From NCBI RefSeq assembly GCF_030817655.1, contig NZ_JAUSZM010000003.1:10230001-10294000 (forward strand): a stretch of 64,000 nucleotides of DNA, in the 5' to 3' direction. This DNA is from Streptomyces sp. V4I2 (GTDB taxonomy: Bacteria; Actinomycetota; Actinomycetes; Streptomycetales; Streptomycetaceae). Below, piece by piece: positions 60,832-64,000 of this stretch; position 1 is the stretch's first letter, and every line of letters begins with the position of its first letter. The notes beneath the pieces are model-generated. The model was not told the origin of the DNA and did not search any database. It saw nothing but the letters and a program-made list of their open reading frames with translations. A program made the position numbers and the translations under genes.

Positions 60832-60853
60832 AGTGTGTTTGACAGGACACACT
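60832..60853. promoter_or_regulatory. interrupted palindrome upstream of the cupin gene
   Basis: AGTGTGT-8 bp-ACACACT, a perfect 7-bp inverted repeat 61 bp before the cupin start, between it and the end of the LtrA gene. It could be an operator for a dimeric repressor or a weak terminator for the leftward LtrA unit. Confidence 0.45.
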
Positions 60854-60891
60854 GTAATGCCACTAAGTGTGAAGTCGTGCGGCGGCACAGT

Positions 60892-62097
60892 TCAGGACGC
60901 GTGGGCTTCGCGACGGGCTACGACGAGGGAGGCACCGATCAGAAGCGATGCGATGACGCCGGTGCACAACACGGCGACCGTCGTGAAGGTGGTGGCGAGG
61001 ACGGCGAGTGCCGCGACCGGGGGAAGGACGTTGGCCTTGGTGGGCAGTTGCACGGTCCGCCGGTGCAGCAGCCACACGCAGGCGATGAAGACGGCGACGG
61101 GCACCGTGTACGTGGCCGCGGCCTGAACGTCGGTGAGAGTGCCGTGGTCGGTGAGATGGGCGACGTTGACGGCAAGTCCGGCCCCTATGGCCGCCGCTGC
61201 GGCGAACACCGCGTAGTGCCCGTAGCCCCACAGCATGGCCGTGGTCTGGGTTTTGAGGCGACGCGGCGCGTCCTGGGCGAAGTACAGCCACCACAGGGCG
61301 AAGACGGTCAGGATGCCACCCAGTGCGATGAGCAGGACGGAGCCGACTTCCGCATGGGTGTCCAGGGCGGTGCGGACGGCAAGGGCAGCGGCGGTGATGG
61401 ACTCGCCGAGCACAATCAGAGTGAACAGCCCGTAGCGCTCGGCAATGTGGTGCGGGTGCCACGTGGTGCCCACGGCACGTTCGGCCCAGACCGGCACCGC
61501 GAGTTCACCGACCGCGAGGACGGCGAACGAGGCGATACCGCCGTCGTGGGGCAGGGCCAGGCGGACCAGCCAGCCGATCTCCAGGACTGAGATTCCCAGG
61601 GCATACCGCAGTGCCGACCGCCGGCGTTCCTGGTCCGTGTACGCGGCGCGCAGCCACTGGCTGACCACGGCGAGCCGCATGACGACATAACCCCACGTGA
61701 TGATCTGGAAGTCCCCGTGCTCCAGGGCCTTGGTGGCCCCTGCGGCCATGACCAGAGCTCCGGTGATCTGGACCAGAGTGAGGAGGCGATACGGCACGTC
61801 GTCCGTGTCGTAGGCGGAGGCGAACCAGGTGAAGTTCATCCAGGCCCACCAGATCGCGAAGAACACGAGTGTGTAACCGAGCAGGCCGTGACCAGGACGG
61901 CCCGCTGTGATTTCGTGCTCGAACGCCGAGGCCGCCTGGGCGACGGCGGCGACGAAACACAGGTCGAAGAACAACTCCAGCGCAGTGGCGGTGCGGTGTT
62001 CCTCACCGGCATGGCGGGCGAGCATCGGCCGATGCCAGGCACTGGAGGGCGGCGAGGACACCAGAACTGTCACCCTCGACGACCTCACCGCCTTCAC
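60892..62097 (-). CDS. low temperature requirement A (LtrA)-family membrane protein
   Basis: The protein is 401 residues with about ten membrane segments. The family motifs ATALELFFDLCFVAAVAQAA near the N-terminus, AIWWAWMNFTWFASAYDTDD, and GLFTLIVLGESITAAALAV are present. Function is not settled for the family. It overlaps the YceI stop by 4 bp, so the two genes are coupled. Confidence 0.9.
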   Translation of the reverse strand: MKAVRSSRVTVLVSSPPSSAWHRPMLARHAGEEHRTATALELFFDLCFVAAVAQAASAFEHEITAGRPGHGLLGYTLVFFAIWWAWMNFTWFASAYDTDDVPYRLLTLVQITGALVMAAGATKALEHGDFQIITWGYVVMRLAVVSQWLRAAYTDQERRRSALRYALGISVLEIGWLVRLALPHDGGIASFAVLAVGELAVPVWAERAVGTTWHPHHIAERYGLFTLIVLGESITAAALAVRTALDTHAEVGSVLLIALGGILTVFALWWLYFAQDAPRRLKTQTTAMLWGYGHYAVFAAAAAIGAGLAVNVAHLTDHGTLTDVQAAATYTVPVAVFIACVWLLHRRTVQLPTKANVLPPVAALAVLATTFTTVAVLCTGVIASLLIGASLVVARREAHAS

Positions 62098-62693
62098 GCC
62101 GCCGCGTCCTGATCGATCCGTACCGCCGAGATGTCCAGGGCCAGAGTCACCTTGTCACTGACGAGCACGCCTCCTGCCTCCAGAGTCGTGTTCCAGGTGA
62201 GCCCCCAGTCCGAACGGCGCAGGGTGGCCGTGCCCTCGAAGCCGACCCGGCGCTGTCCGCCGACGTCGTCGCCGGCTCCGCCGAAGACGAGATCGATGTC
62301 CAGCGGCAGCTCGACGTCCTTGATGCGCAAGCTGCCGATGAGACGGAACTCGTCGTCGCCGCGCTGGACGATTCCCGTGGAGCGGAAGGCCATCAGGGGA
62401 AACGTCGCGGAGTCGAAGAACTCGGGTCCTCTCAGGTGCGCGTCGCGTTCCTGGATTCCCGTGTCAATGCTGTCGGTCTGGACACTCACGTACGCCGTTG
62501 ACCGGGAGGGGTCGGAGCCGTCCAGCAGGAGGAGGCCCTCGAAACGGTCGAACCTGCCGCGAATGTTGGAGATCATGGCGTGCCGGACGGAGAATCCGAC
62601 CGTCGTGTGGGCCGGATCGATGGTGTAGGCACCGGTGACTGCCGCGTAGGTGCCGGATCCGGGAGAAGTGCTTCGGTCGCGTCCTGTGAGCAT
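62094..62693 (-). CDS. YceI-family protein
   Basis: The protein is 199 residues. YceI proteins bind polyisoprenoid-like lipids in a beta-barrel; the pattern YTIDPAHTTVGFSVRHAM, then RGRFDRFEG and TLRRSDWGLTW is clear. No signal peptide is visible, so it would be cytoplasmic. The stop overlaps the LtrA start (ATGA). The upstream spacer (62694-62848) has no ECF41-type promoter: a TGTCACC there lacks the -10. Confidence 0.9.
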   Translation of the reverse strand: MLTGRDRSTSPGSGTYAAVTGAYTIDPAHTTVGFSVRHAMISNIRGRFDRFEGLLLLDGSDPSRSTAYVSVQTDSIDTGIQERDAHLRGPEFFDSATFPLMAFRSTGIVQRGDDEFRLIGSLRIKDVELPLDIDLVFGGAGDDVGGQRRVGFEGTATLRRSDWGLTWNTTLEAGGVLVSDKVTLALDISAVRIDQDAAA

Positions 62694-62848
62694 GGTGAAT
62701 GGCTTTCTCTACGGTTACTGCGGTGACAAGGCGCGTTGGCGGCTCAGGTCCCGCTTCGTCCACTGTGGACAGGGGCCTGCCGTACCGCGGTGCGGACGGT
62801 ACCCACGACCTTCCGCGGGTCGTTCTTGACGGCCAGGCCCCTGGTGCG

Positions 62849-64000
62849 CTACTCGACGAGCTTTCCGTCGGTGGAGACGTCCTCCATGAGTGAGGTGATC
62901 TCCTTCGGGATGGACGGAATGCTTTCGTGGGTGATTCCTGTGGTCGGGGACCACACGAGGTTGACGCGGAGGGCGGGATCCATGCCGGGGTAGTCGCTGC
63001 GGTTGTGGCAGCCGCGGGTTTCCCTGCGTTCGAGCGCCGCTTCGAGGGTGGCGCGGGCCGCCAGCGCGGCCGATTTGAGGTCGAAAGCATGCGCGAGGTC
63101 CTGGAACCCGGCGATGTCGGGGTGGACTCCGACGTTCTCCATACGCTTCTCGATGGTGTCCAGTTCCGCCAGACCGGTGCGCAGGCCCTCTTCATCGCGG
63201 ACGACTCCCGCGTGTTCGGTCATGGTGTTGCGGATGGCGCGCTGCAGGGCGCGGACGTTCTCGGGTCCGTCGGCGGCGAGGAGTTCGTCGACCTCGCCAC
63301 GGGCCTGGGCGACGGCTGCCGCGGACCGGGGCTGGGCGGTGAGTGACTCGGAGTAGGCGGCAGCGGCCTGGCCGGTGATGCGGCCGTAGACGAGAAGCTC
63401 GATGAGACTGTTGCCACCGAGACGGTTGGCGCCGTGCAGGCCGCTCGACGCCTCGCCGATGGCGTACAGACCGCGGACGTCCGTGCTGTGGTCCTCGGGA
63501 CGGACCCAGACGCCGCCCATCGAGTAGTGCGCCGTGGGGGCGACCTCGATGGGCTCGCGCGTGATGTCGAGCATCTGGAGGTCCAGAAGCGTCTGGTAGA
63601 CCCGGGGCAGTCGATTCATGATCGTCTGCCGGGGCAGGTGGGAGACGTCGAGCCACACGCCGCCGTTGGGGGTGCCGCGCCCCTCCTTGATCTCGGTGTA
63701 GGAGGCGAGGGCCACGCGGTCGCGGGTGGACAGTTCCATGCGCTGCGGGTCGTAGCGGGTCATGAATCGCTCGCCGAGGGCGTTGCGCAGGATGCCGCCC
63801 TCACCGCGGGCGGCCTCGCTGACGAGGGTGCCCGCGGCGTTCTCCGGCTCGATGATCCCGGACGGGTGGAACTGGACCAGCTCGGCGTCGCGCAGCCGGG
63901 CCCCGGCCTCGACGGCCAGGCGGAAGGAGTCGCCGGTGTTCTCGTCACGGCGCGAAGAGGTGCGTCGCCAGATGCGGGTGTGGCCGCCGGCCGCGAGGAT
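62849..64000 (-). CDS. sdhA: succinate dehydrogenase / fumarate reductase flavoprotein subunit (5' end outside window)
   Basis: The gene is partial: about 384 C-terminal codons are in the window and the frame continues past 64000. Features are the substrate-site QFHPSGI, GEGGILRNALGERFM, the capping region LDVSHLPRQTIMNRLP, TAHYSMGGVWV and the FAD-site HGANRLGGNSLIELLVYG. The C-terminal helical domain ends GVSTDGKLVE-type tail. It oxidises succinate (or reduces fumarate). The iron-sulfur subunit gene is not seen downstream within the window, which is unusual for an sdh operon order A-B read leftward. Confidence 0.9.
   Translation of the reverse strand: MLAAGGHTRIWRRTSSRRDENTGDSFRLAVEAGARLRDAELVQFHPSGIIEPENAAGTLVSEAARGEGGILRNALGERFMTRYDPQRMELSTRDRVALASYTEIKEGRGTPNGGVWLDVSHLPRQTIMNRLPRVYQTLLDLQMLDITREPIEVAPTAHYSMGGVWVRPEDHSTDVRGLYAIGEASSGLHGANRLGGNSLIELLVYGRITGQAAAAYSESLTAQPRSAAAVAQARGEVDELLAADGPENVRALQRAIRNTMTEHAGVVRDEEGLRTGLAELDTIEKRMENVGVHPDIAGFQDLAHAFDLKSAALAARATLEAALERRETRGCHNRSDYPGMDPALRVNLVWSPTTGITHESIPSIPKEITSLMEDVSTDGKLVE

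Noticed and set aside
62715..62735. TGTCACC before the YceI gene as an ECF41 promoter
   Set aside because: Last base of the -35 differs and no -10 is present.

Overview
The window is high-GC (about 70%) actinobacterial DNA, almost certainly from a Streptomyces chromosome. It carries a WhiB-like protein, an SsgA-like (sporulation family) protein, actinobacterial regulators with GTG/TTG starts, and a dense population of Streptomyces-type insertion sequences. The many truncated genes and nested transposons suggest an accessory or arm-proximal region.

Region A (1-17.6 kb) is a catabolic island. A decayed etfA, a 3-hydroxyacyl-CoA dehydrogenase and a LysR regulator are followed by a leftward operon: enolase-like protein, extradiol ring-cleavage dioxygenase, carboxymuconolactone decarboxylase-family protein and zinc-type dehydrogenase. 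Around it lie an FMN reductase (broken, with an IS200/IS605 TnpA/TnpB element inserted), a LacI regulator, a fumarylacetoacetate hydrolase-family enzyme, an MFS transporter, a D-2-hydroxyacid dehydrogenase, an APH-fold kinase and a cupin. Five copies of one 14-bp palindrome, consensus TGCTAACGWTAGCA, sit in the promoter regions of this set, so the LacI protein probably controls all of it. Chemically the set pairs aromatic meta-cleavage genes with a kinase, a 2-hydroxyacid dehydrogenase and an enolase paralog whose active site has changed.

Region B (17.7-41.1 kb) is an IS graveyard with survivors. It holds truncated LysR and flavin-reductase genes joined head to head; ISAs1, ISL3, IS5, IS982, IS21 and IS630 remnants; an intact IS630 inside an MFS gene; a degraded integrase module; a group II intron 3' end fused to an IS256 transposase gene; and an intact IS21. 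Between them are working-looking genes: TetR plus SDR with three phased operators, TetR plus a TetX-like FAD monooxygenase with three operators, methyltransferase, Rid-family, GNAT, DUF1737, OsmC and SsgA-like genes.

Region C (37.8-62.7 kb) is a stress island. Two SigJ/ECF41-type sigma factors with fused SnoaL-like C-terminal domains lie among OsmC, Ohr, WhiB-like, an orphan cytochrome b (QcrB), methyltransferase, NmrA-like, DUF5134, a LuxE/LuxC-like reductase pair, SDR, DyP peroxidase, glyoxalase-like, cupin, LtrA and YceI genes. Twelve promoters share -35 TGTCACA and, at a fixed 16-bp spacing (15 in one), a -10 of GGTC/TGTC/CGTC. One lies in front of one of the two sigma genes. Several place the start codon at or next to the predicted transcript start. 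The window ends inside a succinate dehydrogenase/fumarate reductase flavoprotein gene.
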